From assembly GCA_964646615.1 (NCBI GenBank), contig CAZYEV010000008.1:1-64000 (forward strand): a DNA stretch of 64,000 bases, written 5' to 3'. The notes beneath the pieces are model-generated. The model was not told the origin of the DNA. It searched no databases and saw only the letters and a program-made list of their open reading frames with translations. This DNA comes from M3007 sp964646615. GTDB lineage: Bacteria; Bacteroidota; Bacteroidia; Chitinophagales; Saprospiraceae. This document shows, piece after piece, positions 36,888-44,778 of this stretch; position 1 is the stretch's first letter, and each line of letters begins with the position of its first letter. Both the position numbers and the translations under genes were made by a program.

Positions 36888-37294
36888 TCAAAGATATTTC
36901 CTTTTTAAAAGTCGCCGATTTAGCCATCGCCATGGTGCCGCGCTTAGTCTTTGAGGAAGACCACGAGGATTTTTGGGATGCCTACCTGCTCAACCTCAAA
37001 GACGAGCCGATCCACTCGGTCATCGTCAGCGCCAGCGGTTACGGCGAAATTGAGGGTGAACCGCGCCGCACCACCTCGCTGCGCTATTTCTGGGAACGCA
37101 TCGAACCGCATACGGCCGTCAAAATAGAGCCGGTCTACAAAGCCGTCTTCGGCCTGACAAGCGAGTACTGGGTAAGCTTCGTCTATAAAGACTATCTCTA
37201 CGACAAGCAGTACATGTTTGTGCCCGGCATTTTTGATGAAATGCACTTTTGCGAAATTCCGCTGTTGAAACGCCAGGGCGTCATGATCCGCTAA
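36884..37294 (+). CDS. conserved hypothetical protein coupled to lipB
   Basis: 136 residues with no signal peptide or membrane segment. MIKDISFLKVADLAIAMVPRL, DFWDAYLLNLKDEPIHSVIVSASGYGEIEG, RRTTSLRYFWERIEPHTAVKIEPV and GIFDEMHFCEIPLLKRQGVMIR. It overlaps lipB by 4 bp. I recall similar short proteins near lipB in Bacteroidota but do not know a function. Probably a soluble cytoplasmic protein with an alpha/beta fold. Confidence 0.7.
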   Translation: MIKDISFLKVADLAIAMVPRLVFEEDHEDFWDAYLLNLKDEPIHSVIVSASGYGEIEGEPRRTTSLRYFWERIEPHTAVKIEPVYKAVFGLTSEYWVSFVYKDYLYDKQYMFVPGIFDEMHFCEIPLLKRQGVMIR

Positions 37295-37364
37295 AGTGCA
37301 AGGGCAAAACAGAGCGACCGCCTATTTTTTACGCTTCACTTTTCACTCTTCCACTTACCCTCAC

Positions 37365-37805
37365 ATGCTGTTTTTTGAACACAAGGTGGACCCTCTTCGC
37401 CAGGCCGCCATTTTTGTAGGAGGCTCTGCCGCTTTCATGCTGGTTGCTGCGGCTCTTCGCTGGATGGGCGTATCGGCCATTGATCGCGTTTTCCCGTGGT
37501 CTGTGGCTACGGCTTTTTTGCTGCTATATGCGGTGTTTATCAGCGTGATGAGCCTTAATGCCAGCAGCGGGCTGAAGTACTGGGGGCGTTCCATCTATGG
37601 CTTTGCCGCTGTGGCGTTTGGCAACGGGGTGGCCGCCTGGCTCATTTCCGGCCTGGCGCTGGGCGAGGCGCAGACGTATCGCTGGACGTACGTCGTTATC
37701 GCCATCTGTTTTCTCGTGTTTCTGTCTATCCTCAACCTGATGCGCAAAATCGTGGCTTTCGCCGAACGCGAAGAGTGGAATGCGCCACGCCGGCGCAAGC
37801 GGTAA
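37365..37805 (+). CDS. four-helix membrane protein of unknown function
   Basis: 146 residues from ATG 37365. Four hydrophobic segments (AAIFVGGSAAFMLVAAALRW, SVATAFLLLYAVFISVMSL, FAAVAFGNGVAAWLISGLAL, WTYVVIAICFLVFLSILNLM) and a very basic C-terminus (RRRKR) predicted inside. It follows the lipB unit after 70 bp and may be cotranscribed. No recognised family. Confidence 0.65.
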   Translation: MLFFEHKVDPLRQAAIFVGGSAAFMLVAAALRWMGVSAIDRVFPWSVATAFLLLYAVFISVMSLNASSGLKYWGRSIYGFAAVAFGNGVAAWLISGLALGEAQTYRWTYVVIAICFLVFLSILNLMRKIVAFAEREEWNAPRRRKR

Positions 37806-37880
37806 TTCAAACGGTGATCTTTAGCCACAAAGGCCCGAAAAAACCCACCAGGCCACGACGTTTCTCTCACGTTGTCAAAT

Positions 37881-38420
37881 ATGCGCGCTTTCATTTTTCT
37901 CGCCCTTTGGGTAGCCTGTCATTCGACCACCGTACCCTCGCCGACCTCAAGCCGTGCCGTGGCGCCTGTAGGTGAAAAGAGCGGTACCGACACCCTCATT
38001 CCGCCCCAATACGACGAGCGCGGGCGCCTGGTGCGCATCCAGAAGACCGACGCCCAATGGCGTGCCGAGCTGAACGACCTGGAATACCGCGTCTTGCGCC
38101 AGGAGGGTACCGAGCGCGCCTTCACGGGAGACTTGCTCAAGGAAAAGCGCAAGGGCACCTTCACCTGTCGCGGTTGCGGGTTGCCGCTGTTTCACTCCGA
38201 CACCAAATTTGAGTCCGGTACGGGCTGGCCTTCGTTCTGGAAGCCCATACGCCCGGAGTTCATCGCCGAGCACGAAGACCGCTCCTATGGCATGGTGCGC
38301 ACCGAAGTGGAATGCGCCCGCTGCGGCGGTCACTTGGGGCACGTCTTCGACGATGGCCCACGCCCCACAGGGCTGCGCTATTGCATCAATTCGGTGTCGC
38401 TCGATTTTGTGCCCGACTAA
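37881..38420 (+). CDS. msrB: peptide-methionine (R)-S-oxide reductase, lipoprotein form
   Basis: 179 residues. The N-terminus MRAFIFLALWVACHS ends in a lipobox (Cys13), so this MsrB is probably exported and lipid-anchored in the periplasm, protecting envelope proteins from oxidation. The catalytic domain (about 55-179) has EYRVLRQEGTERAFTG, zinc pairs CRGC and CARC, KFESGTGWPSFWKPI, GHLGHVFDDGPRPTGLRYCINSVSLDF with the catalytic Cys in RYCIN. A TTG three codons upstream is possible but ATG 37881 starts the signal. Its stop codon overlaps the gpmI stop on the other strand by 4 bp, leaving no room for a terminator between them. Confidence 0.95.
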   Translation: MRAFIFLALWVACHSTTVPSPTSSRAVAPVGEKSGTDTLIPPQYDERGRLVRIQKTDAQWRAELNDLEYRVLRQEGTERAFTGDLLKEKRKGTFTCRGCGLPLFHSDTKFESGTGWPSFWKPIRPEFIAEHEDRSYGMVRTEVECARCGGHLGHVFDDGPRPTGLRYCINSVSLDFVPD

Positions 38421-39976
38421 CCGACGCTGGCGATGAGCGTCTGGCCCGTCATCTCCGGCGGTTGCGGCAGCCCCAGCAGTTGCAGCAGGGTGGGCGCCAG
38501 GTCGGCCAGAATGCCGTTGCGCAGACCGACAGTGGTGCCTTGCAGCTGTCGGCTGACGAGGATGCAGGGCACCGGGTTTTTCGTGTGCGCTGTGTTGGGG
38601 GTGCCGTCGTCGTTCACCATGTAGTCGGCATTGCCGTGGTCGGCGGTGATGAGTACGGCGTATCCGTTTTCTTCCAGCGCGGGCACTAAGCGGCTCAGGC
38701 ATTCGTCCACGGTTTCGGCGGCTTTTACGGCGGCGGCAAAAACGCCCGTGTGGCCCACCATGTCGGCGTTGGCGTAGTTGAGGCAGATGAAGTCAGGGCG
38801 TTTTTCCGCGACGTCCTTTAGCACGGCGTCTGTTACTAAATAGGCGCTCATTTCAGGCTGCAGGTCGTAGGTGGCCACCTTGGGCGACGGGATGAGGATG
38901 CGCGTTTCTCCGGCAAACGGTTCTTCGCGCCCGCCCGAGAAGAAGAACGTTACGTGCGGGTATTTCTCCGTTTCGGCGATGCGCAGCTGGGTCAGTCCGG
39001 CGTTGGCGATGACTTCGCCGAAGGTTTTTTCTAAGTTTTCCTTTTCAAACAGCACTGGTATGCCCGTGTAGCGCTCGTCGTAGCGCGTCATCGTTACGTA
39101 GTGCAGCGGCAGGGTGTACATGTCCCAATCGGGCATGTCCTGTTGGGTAAGCACGGTGGTCAGTTCGCGCAGGCGGTCGGTGCGGAAGTTGAAGGCAATG
39201 ACCACATCGCCCGGCTGCAGGGTGGCAATGGGCTGATTGTCGGCATTTACGCCCAGCAAGGCGGGCAGGAATTCGTCGGTAACCTCGCGTGCGTAGCAGT
39301 CGCGCACGGCGGCCACGAGGTCGTGTACGCACTCGCCCTGGCCGCGCACGAGCAGGTCGTAGGCCACTTTGATGCGCTCCCAGCGTTTGTCGCGGTCCAT
39401 AGCATAGTAGCGCCCCACGACGGAAGCCAGGCGAATGCGGTCGGCGTAGCCGTGCTGCTCGAGGTGTTGCAACAGCTCTTGCAGGAAGCCCGCGCCGCTC
39501 TTGGGGTCGCAGTCGCGCCCGTCGGTGAAGGCGTGGATGAACGCCTGCGGCACGCCGGCTTCGTGTGCGGCATCGCACAGCGCTTTGAGGTGGTTGATGT
39601 GCGAATGGACGCCGCCATCGGAGACTAAGCCAATGAAATGCAGGCGTTTACCCGCACCGCTGGCTGTGTGGAAAGCCTCTTGCAGCACCGGATGCGTGCG
39701 GAACAAGCCCTCGCGTATGGCCTTGTTGATTCGGGCCAGCTCTTGCCAGACGATGCGGCCAGCGCCGATGTTGAGGTGGCCCACTTCGGAGTTGCCCATT
39801 TGCCCTTCGGGCAGCCCTACAGCTTCGCTGTGTGTGGTCAGGGTGCAATGCGGGCGAGTGTTCCACAGGTTATCCATAAAAGGCGTATGGGCCTGGCGGA
39901 TGGCGTCGGCTTCGGGCTTGCTGCCCAAGGCCCAGCCGTCCAGGATAATCAGACATGCGCGTGCGTGTTTCAACAT
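38417..39976 (-). CDS. gpmI: cofactor-independent 2,3-bisphosphoglycerate phosphoglycerate mutase
   Basis: 519 residues from ATG 39976. Interconverts 3- and 2-phosphoglycerate in glycolysis and gluconeogenesis with two Mn ions. The alkaline-phosphatase-like fold shows ACLIILDGWALG, the nucleophile Ser in PEGQMGNSEVGHLNIGAGR, IGLVSDGGVHSHINHLKAL, FTDGRDCDP, NYANADMVGHTGVF and LITADHGNADYM. A perfect -7 element TACCTTTG is only 5 bp upstream of the start codon, implying a nearly leaderless mRNA. A longer upstream frame (to 40018) would cover that promoter and is not used. Confidence 0.96.
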   Translation of the reverse strand: MLKHARACLIILDGWALGSKPEADAIRQAHTPFMDNLWNTRPHCTLTTHSEAVGLPEGQMGNSEVGHLNIGAGRIVWQELARINKAIREGLFRTHPVLQEAFHTASGAGKRLHFIGLVSDGGVHSHINHLKALCDAAHEAGVPQAFIHAFTDGRDCDPKSGAGFLQELLQHLEQHGYADRIRLASVVGRYYAMDRDKRWERIKVAYDLLVRGQGECVHDLVAAVRDCYAREVTDEFLPALLGVNADNQPIATLQPGDVVIAFNFRTDRLRELTTVLTQQDMPDWDMYTLPLHYVTMTRYDERYTGIPVLFEKENLEKTFGEVIANAGLTQLRIAETEKYPHVTFFFSGGREEPFAGETRILIPSPKVATYDLQPEMSAYLVTDAVLKDVAEKRPDFICLNYANADMVGHTGVFAAAVKAAETVDECLSRLVPALEENGYAVLITADHGNADYMVNDDGTPNTAHTKNPVPCILVSRQLQGTTVGLRNGILADLAPTLLQLLGLPQPPEMTGQTLIASVG

Positions 39977-39981
39977 AGGCT

Positions 39982-39989
39982 CAAAGGTA
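39982..39989 (-). promoter_or_regulatory. -7 promoter element (TACCTTTG) right before gpmI
   Basis: A perfect element ending 5 bp before the ATG at 39976 on the minus strand; the transcription start would fall at or within a few bases of the start codon. Confidence 0.55.
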
Positions 39990-40010
39990 CGATGCGGCCC
40001 GGCGCGCCGG

Positions 40011-40048
40011 AAAAACAAAAAGCCCGCCTCGCGTTGCGCTGGGCGGGC
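40011..40048 (-). terminator. intrinsic terminator of the 40157-40666 gene
   Basis: On the minus strand GCCCGCC pairs with GGCGGGC around a 12-nt loop (40022-40048) and runs into TTTTTGTTTTT (40021-40011). It lies about 110 bp after the stop codon at 40157. Confidence 0.85.
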
Positions 40049-40156
40049 CCTACATTACTGCTCTGTGTTATGCTCAAACTACTATGCTGTGCTTCAATTA
40101 CTTCTGGCGTTGGCCCGTAGCCGTGGCTGGCATCGTTGCCAACCACAGCCGCTGCC

Positions 40157-40666
40157 TTACTTCGCAGTCTTCTTCGTGGTTGTCTTGCGCGTCGTCGTCT
40201 TGCTCTTGGCTGCTTCTGCCGGGGCGGGCGTTGGTTCGGCTGCCGGAGTGGGCGTCTCCAGGGCAGCTTCTTTTTTGGTAGCCTTCTTAGCCGCCGTTTT
40301 CTTGGGCGTTTCCAGCGTCTGGTTCAGCAGGTACTGCTCTTCGATGACCTTGCCGTCTTTCCACACGCGGCGGATGACTTCGTGGTACACCAAATTTTCT
40401 CCTTGACGATTCGTAAAGTCAAACTCAAACTGCGACAGCGTCACGTCGCCATCCACCTGTACGGCCGGGCGCTCAATGCGGTTCACGCGGGCAATGTTCT
40501 GGAAGAACCAGCCCAAAATCTCCATCTTTTGCGCCTTAGACGTGGTCTTATGTTCAGGAGCGCTCCAGGTTACGCAGTCTTCAGCTGCGAACTGCTCAAA
40601 AGCGCCGGCAATGTTGCCTTTCAGGATTTCGGCGTCAAGCGCCTCGACAAGTTGTGCAATAGTCAT
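40157..40666 (-). CDS. SnoaL/NTF2-like protein with histone H1-like Lys/Thr-rich tail
   Basis: 169 residues from ATG 40666. The N-terminal 105 residues look like a SnoaL/NTF2-type cone fold (IAQLVEALDAEILKGNIAGAFEQFAAEDCVTWSAPEH, EILGWFFQNIARVNRIERPAVQVDGDVTLSQFEF, VWKDGKVIEEQYLLNQ). The last 60 residues are low-complexity Ala/Lys/Pro/Thr (KKTAAKKATKKEAA, then KSKTTTRKTTTKKTAK), like bacterial histone H1-like tails. The tail may bind nucleic acid or other polyanions. It has a perfect TTTG-N17-TACCTTTG promoter (40706-40734) and a strong terminator, so it is probably an abundant single-gene transcript. Confidence 0.7.
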   Translation of the reverse strand: MTIAQLVEALDAEILKGNIAGAFEQFAAEDCVTWSAPEHKTTSKAQKMEILGWFFQNIARVNRIERPAVQVDGDVTLSQFEFDFTNRQGENLVYHEVIRRVWKDGKVIEEQYLLNQTLETPKKTAAKKATKKEAALETPTPAAEPTPAPAEAAKSKTTTRKTTTKKTAK

Positions 40667-40705
40667 AAACACGCTATGATTTAAATGTTCTCGTTTTTGA
40701 CGCTG

Positions 40706-40734
40706 CAAAGGTAAGGCGAAGTTTTTGAACCAAA
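40706..40734 (-). promoter_or_regulatory. consensus promoter of the SnoaL-like/H1-tail gene
   Basis: On the minus strand TTTG (40734-40731), a 17-bp spacer and TACCTTTG (40713-40706). Same spacing as the psuG promoter. Confidence 0.75.
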
Positions 40735-41013
40735 CAATAGTTGGTTGGAAAGTTTTTTAAAGCATTAACAAAGAATTAAAATTGGTCAAAATGCCCGCCC
40801 TCTTGTTAATTGCTCTAAAAACGACCTGAGCCGGTCTTTGTTGCGGCCTGAGTAAAAATTAAATTCCGGGAAATGGGAGGTGCAGGGCTGGAAAGGCCCG
40901 CCGGGCTTTTGGAAAAGCCGGTGAGGGCGGGTTTCCCAAAATGCCTGAACAGCCGCGAAACATCTGTTTCGCGTTGAATAATTTCATGGATTTTACCTGC
41001 CGGCAGTGCGCCG
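40735..41013. other. intergenic region with two hairpins
   Basis: AT-rich near 40740-40800. Hairpin one, about 40892-40910 (AAAGGCCCG-CC-GGGCTTTT), and hairpin two, CGCGAAAC-ATCT-GTTTCGCG at 40954-40973, lie downstream of the minus-strand peptidase gene ending at 41014 and may end its transcript. No open frame of interest. Confidence 0.45.
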
Positions 41014-43041
41014 CTATGACTTGAGGTATTTATCCAGCCAGCCGAAGAACTCGCGTTGCCACATGATGCTGTTTTGCGGTTTGGTCATCCAGTGGCCTTC
41101 GTCGGGGAAGACGACGAGGCGCGAGGACACGCCCATGAGCTGGGCGGCCTGAAAGGCCTGCAAGCCTTCGGACAGGGGCACGCGGAAGTCGAGTTCGTTG
41201 TGAAATATAAGAATAGGTGTGTCCCAGTTTTGGACGTAGGTGTGCGGGCTGAAGGTTGTCCAGGCTGGGTCGTTGGGTTTTTCCCAGTAGGGGCCTCCCA
41301 AGTCGTGGTTGGCGAAGAAGAGTTCTTCAGTGGTGCCGTACCAGCTGATGGTGTTGAACATGCCGCAGTGGGCAATAAAGGCCTTAAAGCGCTTTTGGTG
41401 GTTGCCGGCGAGCCAGAAGACGGAGTACCCGCCAAAGCTGGCCCCAACGGCGCCCATGCGTTGGGCATCTACGAAGGGTTCGCGCGCGGCGGCGTCGGCA
41501 GCGGAGAGCAGGTCGCGCATGGCCTGGCCGCCCCAGTCGCCGCTGATGGCGGCGTTCCAGTCCTGGCCTTCGGGGCCGCCAGGCATGCCGCGCCGGCAGG
41601 GGGCTACCACGACGTAGCCCTGCGAAGCCATCAACTGCATATTCCAGCGGAAGGAGAAGGACTGGCTGAGCGCCGACTGCGGTCCGCCCTGGCAGTAGAG
41701 CAGGGCCGGGTACTTCTTGCGCGGGTCAAAATCGGGCGGCAACACCAGCCACACGTTCATGTTCTTGCCGTCGGTGGTCTTCACATTGCGGCGCTCGACC
41801 CGGGCCGGCATGATGTTGCTCCACACGTCGGCAGTGGCCTGGCTAATCTGCAGCGATTGTCCGTTTTGCGGGTTCACCAAAAAGATTTCGGGTGGGCTTG
41901 TCATCGAAACGCGCGAGGCCACCAGGCGGTCGCCGGCGACGAGCACCTTCGTGTAATCGTGCAGGCCCTCCGTGATGCGCCGGATTTTGCGGCCCTCCAG
42001 GGTAATCTGATGGATTTGATAGGTAAAGTCGTTGGAGCTGAGGAAGTACAGCGATTTGCTATCGGCAGCCCATTGCGGGCGATTGGCCTCGTACTTCCAG
42101 CCTTCGGTGAGTTCCCAGCGGTCGTTGGTGCGGGTATCGAGCACCAGGATGCGCGTACGGTCGGCCTCGTAGCCGGCTTTTTCCATACTTTTCCAGGCCA
42201 AATAGCGCCCGTCGGGCGAGAAGATGGGGTCCTGGTCGTAGCCGGGCAGCCCTTCGGTGATGTTGACCGTTCGGCCCGAGGCCAGTTCGTAGAGGTAGAG
42301 GTCAGAGTTGGTGCTCAGGCTTTCGTCGGTGCCCTTGAGTTTGCGGCAGGTATAGACGATGAAACGCCCGTCGGGGCTCCAGGTGATTTGCTCCATGCCG
42401 CCCAGCGGGCGCAGCGGGCTATCGTAGGGTTCGTTCATGATGTTCACCGGGCTACCGAATACACGCCCATCGCGGTAAGGCACATAAAAGATATTGGCGT
42501 GGTGGTGGTCGTACCACGATTGCCAGTGGCGGTAAAAGAGGCTGTCGTAGATGCGGCCCGTAGCCTTGGGCAGGTCGGGGTAACGGTCGGTGGGCGCCGG
42601 CTCAAATTTGACGCGCTGCACGAAAAGCAAATGGCGACCTGTGGGCGAATAGGCAAAGCCCTCAATGTCAAAATCGGTTACCTGAATGGCCTTACCGCCG
42701 CTGAGACCAACTTCCCACAGCTTGCGGTTGCGCAGAAAGCCAATGCGCTGGCCCGAAGGGTGGAAGGCAGCATCGGAAGCATTGCCCTCAGCAGCGTCAG
42801 TGAGCGGGCGAGTTTCCAACGTCTGTAAATGAACGAGATAGAGCACTTTGGTACTCTGGTTTTTATCCACGTCGAAGCGCTGCACACTGTACACAGCGTA
42901 CTGGCCATTGGGCGAGGCCGCTTCGAGCGTAACGCGCCCGACTTTCCACAGCAGTTCGGGCGTCAGGAGTTGCTTTTGGGTTTGAGCAAAGGACAGTGAG
43001 GTCATCAGCAGAGCGAGTAAAAAGGAAAACAAATGTTGCAT
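41014..43041 (-). CDS. secreted S9-family prolyl oligopeptidase / dipeptidyl peptidase-like protein
   Basis: 675 residues from ATG 43041. Signal peptide MQHLFSFLLALLMTSLSFAQ. The N-terminal half is a WD40/TolB-like propeller (SPNGQYAVYSVQRFD, DAAFHPSGQRIGFLRN, EQITWSPDGRFIVYT, DPIFSPDGRYLAWKSM). The C-terminal alpha/beta hydrolase has the nucleophile in GASFGGYS, the Asp in FHNELDFRVP and the His in PDEGHWM. It probably cleaves peptides in the periplasm or outside the cell. The frame is open 67 codons further upstream but without a signal peptide, and it overlaps the promoter region. Divergent from the aquaporin-like gene. Confidence 0.93.
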   Translation of the reverse strand: MQHLFSFLLALLMTSLSFAQTQKQLLTPELLWKVGRVTLEAASPNGQYAVYSVQRFDVDKNQSTKVLYLVHLQTLETRPLTDAAEGNASDAAFHPSGQRIGFLRNRKLWEVGLSGGKAIQVTDFDIEGFAYSPTGRHLLFVQRVKFEPAPTDRYPDLPKATGRIYDSLFYRHWQSWYDHHHANIFYVPYRDGRVFGSPVNIMNEPYDSPLRPLGGMEQITWSPDGRFIVYTCRKLKGTDESLSTNSDLYLYELASGRTVNITEGLPGYDQDPIFSPDGRYLAWKSMEKAGYEADRTRILVLDTRTNDRWELTEGWKYEANRPQWAADSKSLYFLSSNDFTYQIHQITLEGRKIRRITEGLHDYTKVLVAGDRLVASRVSMTSPPEIFLVNPQNGQSLQISQATADVWSNIMPARVERRNVKTTDGKNMNVWLVLPPDFDPRKKYPALLYCQGGPQSALSQSFSFRWNMQLMASQGYVVVAPCRRGMPGGPEGQDWNAAISGDWGGQAMRDLLSAADAAAREPFVDAQRMGAVGASFGGYSVFWLAGNHQKRFKAFIAHCGMFNTISWYGTTEELFFANHDLGGPYWEKPNDPAWTTFSPHTYVQNWDTPILIFHNELDFRVPLSEGLQAFQAAQLMGVSSRLVVFPDEGHWMTKPQNSIMWQREFFGWLDKYLKS

Positions 43042-43055
43042 GCGGCGTTTGTTTC

Positions 43056-43063
43056 TACTTTTG
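43056..43063 (+). promoter_or_regulatory. -7 promoter element (TACTTTTG) of the aquaporin-like gene
   Basis: Perfect TAnnTTTG with a TTG about 18 bp upstream, overlapping the start of the divergent peptidase gene. Confidence 0.45.
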
Positions 43064-43085
43064 AGGGCACATTTTTGGTGTGCGG

Positions 43086-43093
43086 CAAAAGTA
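43086..43093 (-). promoter_or_regulatory. -7 promoter element (TACTTTTG) of the S9 peptidase gene
   Basis: Perfect TAnnTTTG on the minus strand, 45 bp before ATG 43041. The divergent promoter elements of the two genes are interleaved within 40 bp. Confidence 0.45.
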
Positions 43094-43103
43094 ACGGCCT
43101 TTG

Positions 43104-43730
43104 ATGAAAGAATACGCAAACGAGGGCGCCGGAGCGTTGCTTCTGACCCTTTTGGCGGTTTTAGGACAAACATGGGCGGGCGAAAGCACTTTCCCGATGG
43201 CTCATGGCGCGGCACTGGCGGCGCTGATGCTGGCGGCGCCAACGTCGGCAGGTTTCAACCCTGCGCTGGCAGTAGCCGAGTACTTAGTGGGCGACCGAGA
43301 GCGGTTATTGGGCTTTTTGCCCTACCGCATGGCGGCCCAATTCGCGGGTGCCGCCGTGGGAGCCATGCTGGCTGCCTTTGCCGTGCGGTGCTTCGGCGTG
43401 CCCGTTGCGGGCGCGCAGCTGCTCGACGACCTGTTCTGTGCCTCTTTCCTGGCGGGTTTAGGTGCCCTGGCAATGGCATTCGTTTACCTCAACACCAGCG
43501 CTGCCGGCGCTGAGCCGCTCCGGGCCGCCGCCACGGGCACGATGGCCTTTGCCACCGCCTCCGTCATCGGAAGCCGCACCGTGGCTGCATTCAACCCGGC
43601 CGTGTATCTGGGCCTGACGCTATCGGGCACCCTCGCCTGGGAGACTTTCTGGGCCGCCACAGCAGCCACGTTCATCGGAGCCGCCGCCGGCGCCTCCCTG
43701 TTCCTGATGGCGCGAGAGCGGGCGGAGTAA
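43104..43730 (+). CDS. atypical aquaporin-like (MIP family) channel
   Basis: 208 residues with six hydrophobic segments and two half-helices carrying NPA (Asn52-Pro-Ala in TSAGFNPALAVAEYL, and Asn164-Pro-Ala in RTVAAFNPAVYLGL). This is the MIP fold. In most members the second NPA is followed by Arg, which forms the selectivity filter; here it is Val167. At 208 residues it is also shorter than usual (about 230-280). It may conduct a solute other than water or glycerol. ATG 43104 follows a TTG; either start is possible. No glycerol genes nearby. Confidence 0.8.
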   Translation: MKEYANEGAGALLLTLLAVLGQTWAGESTFPMAHGAALAALMLAAPTSAGFNPALAVAEYLVGDRERLLGFLPYRMAAQFAGAAVGAMLAAFAVRCFGVPVAGAQLLDDLFCASFLAGLGALAMAFVYLNTSAAGAEPLRAAATGTMAFATASVIGSRTVAAFNPAVYLGLTLSGTLAWETFWAATAATFIGAAAGASLFLMARERAE

Positions 43731-43745
43731 AATCCAAGAGGCATT

Positions 43746-43800
43746 GAGGCGACCTCTCCCGCAAGAAGGCGTCGCCTCAAAAAACATTCCTGAGATGACG
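43746..43800 (+). repeat. dispersed palindromic repeat, copy A
   Basis: GAGGCGAC...GTCGCCTC (8-bp perfect arms) followed by AAAAAACATTC and TGAGATGACG. Copies B and C lie at 44595 and 44683; this copy sits 89 bp before the MntA gene. Confidence 0.8.
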
Positions 43801-43888
43801 CTGAAGGTGATTGCCACAGTTCCTTCCCCCTTTATCAGACCAAATTCTTCAGAAAGTCATAACTTTGTTTTGGTTAAGAAATGGAACT

Positions 43889-44191
43889 ATGCAAGCCATC
43901 ATTCAGCAGAAACTCCCGGAAATCGTGCAGATATTAAAGGCGCACAGAGTGCGCCGGGCATACCTATTCGGTTCGGCAGCCACGGAGCGTTTTCACGACG
44001 ACAGCGACGTGGATTTTTTGGTTACTTTCCGTCGAGTGCCGTTTGGCGAGTATGCCGAGAACTATTGGTCGTTAGAGGATGCTTTGCAAAATCTGCTTCA
44101 TCGAAAGGTGGATGTGGTGGTAGAAAAGACGTTGACCAATCCCTATCTGATAAAGAGCATTAACCGGACAAAGGTCCTCATTTATGAGTGA
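43889..44191 (+). CDS. mntA-like: MntA-type nucleotidyltransferase antitoxin
   Basis: 100 residues from ATG 43889. Minimal nucleotidyltransferase (MNT) fold: AYLFGSAATERFHDDSDVDFLVTF, with the GS motif (Gly28-Ser29) and the two metal-binding Asp residues 40 and 42, and a third acidic residue region in KVDVVVEKTL. In characterised MntA-HepT pairs the MNT protein inactivates the HEPN toxin by adenylylating it on a Tyr. It overlaps the HEPN gene by 8 bp, the normal arrangement. The pair lies between repeats A and B and is less G+C-rich than its surroundings, in keeping with transfer. Confidence 0.9.
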   Translation: MQAIIQQKLPEIVQILKAHRVRRAYLFGSAATERFHDDSDVDFLVTFRRVPFGEYAENYWSLEDALQNLLHRKVDVVVEKTLTNPYLIKSINRTKVLIYE

Positions 44192-44519
44192 TGAGGTGAA
44201 GAAATACCTTGCCGACATTGTGAAAGCGGGAGAGGAGGTTGCTTCTTTTGTTGGTGAAAAAAAGAACTTCAGGCGGTTTCAGCGTTCCGCTATGTTGCGG
44301 GCTGCCGTTGAGCGCAAGATCGAGATTATTGGCGAGGCCATGAACCAGGCACTCAAACTGGATGAGAACTTGCCCATTACCAATGCTCGAAAAATCGTGG
44401 ATACTCGCAACAAGTTGATCCATGGGTATGATGAGGTGGACATGATGTTGATTTGGGAGATAGTTGTCAAGCATTTGCCGGTTTTAATAGCAGAAATCCG
44501 GCCCCTACTGGCTGTATAG
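44184..44519 (+). CDS. hepT-like: HepT-type HEPN ribonuclease toxin (DUF86)
   Basis: 111 residues, all-helical. The active-site motif R-x4-H-x-Y is present in VDTRNKLIHGYDEVD (Arg75, His80, Tyr82). Tyr82 corresponds to the residue modified by MntA in studied systems. FRRFQRSAMLRAAVERKIEIIGEAMNQAL is the conserved central helix pair. Probably an RNA-cleaving toxin of a type II/VII toxin-antitoxin module, possibly acting against phage or stabilising the region. Both catalytic residues are intact, so the module should be active. Confidence 0.9.
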   Translation: MSDEVKKYLADIVKAGEEVASFVGEKKNFRRFQRSAMLRAAVERKIEIIGEAMNQALKLDENLPITNARKIVDTRNKLIHGYDEVDMMLIWEIVVKHLPVLIAEIRPLLAV

Positions 44520-44560
44520 GACGCCCCGAGTAGCATCTGTTCTAACAACTTCAAGGTATC

Positions 44561-44736
44561 GCCTTCTCGTACCTCGAAGATGACGCCTCAGCCAGAGGCG
44601 ACATCTCCCGCAGAAAGGTGTCGTCTCAAAAAACATTCTTGAGATGTCGCCTTCTCGTACCTCGAAGACAACACCTCAGCCAGAGGCGACATCTCCCTCA
44701 AGGGGGTGTCGTCTTCAAAAACTCGTTTCCTTTGTG
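44561..44736 (+). repeat. 88-bp tandem direct repeat (copies B and C of the palindromic element)
   Basis: Two 88-bp units start at 44561 and 44649 with the shared opening GCCTTCTCGTACCTCGAAGA. Each contains GAGGCGACATCTCCC (44595 and 44683) and the GTCGTCT arm. Copy A at 43746 has the same inner 50 bp. The ATG of the next gene (44779) follows copy C. Confidence 0.85.
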
Positions 44737-44778
44737 TCTTCGCATCGGGCGTACCGATGGGCAAAGACACCTGCACTT

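Noticed and set aside
43746..44736. Insertion sequence or integron
   Set aside because: The repeats flank the toxin-antitoxin pair but no transposase or integrase gene and no terminal inverted repeats of an IS were seen.
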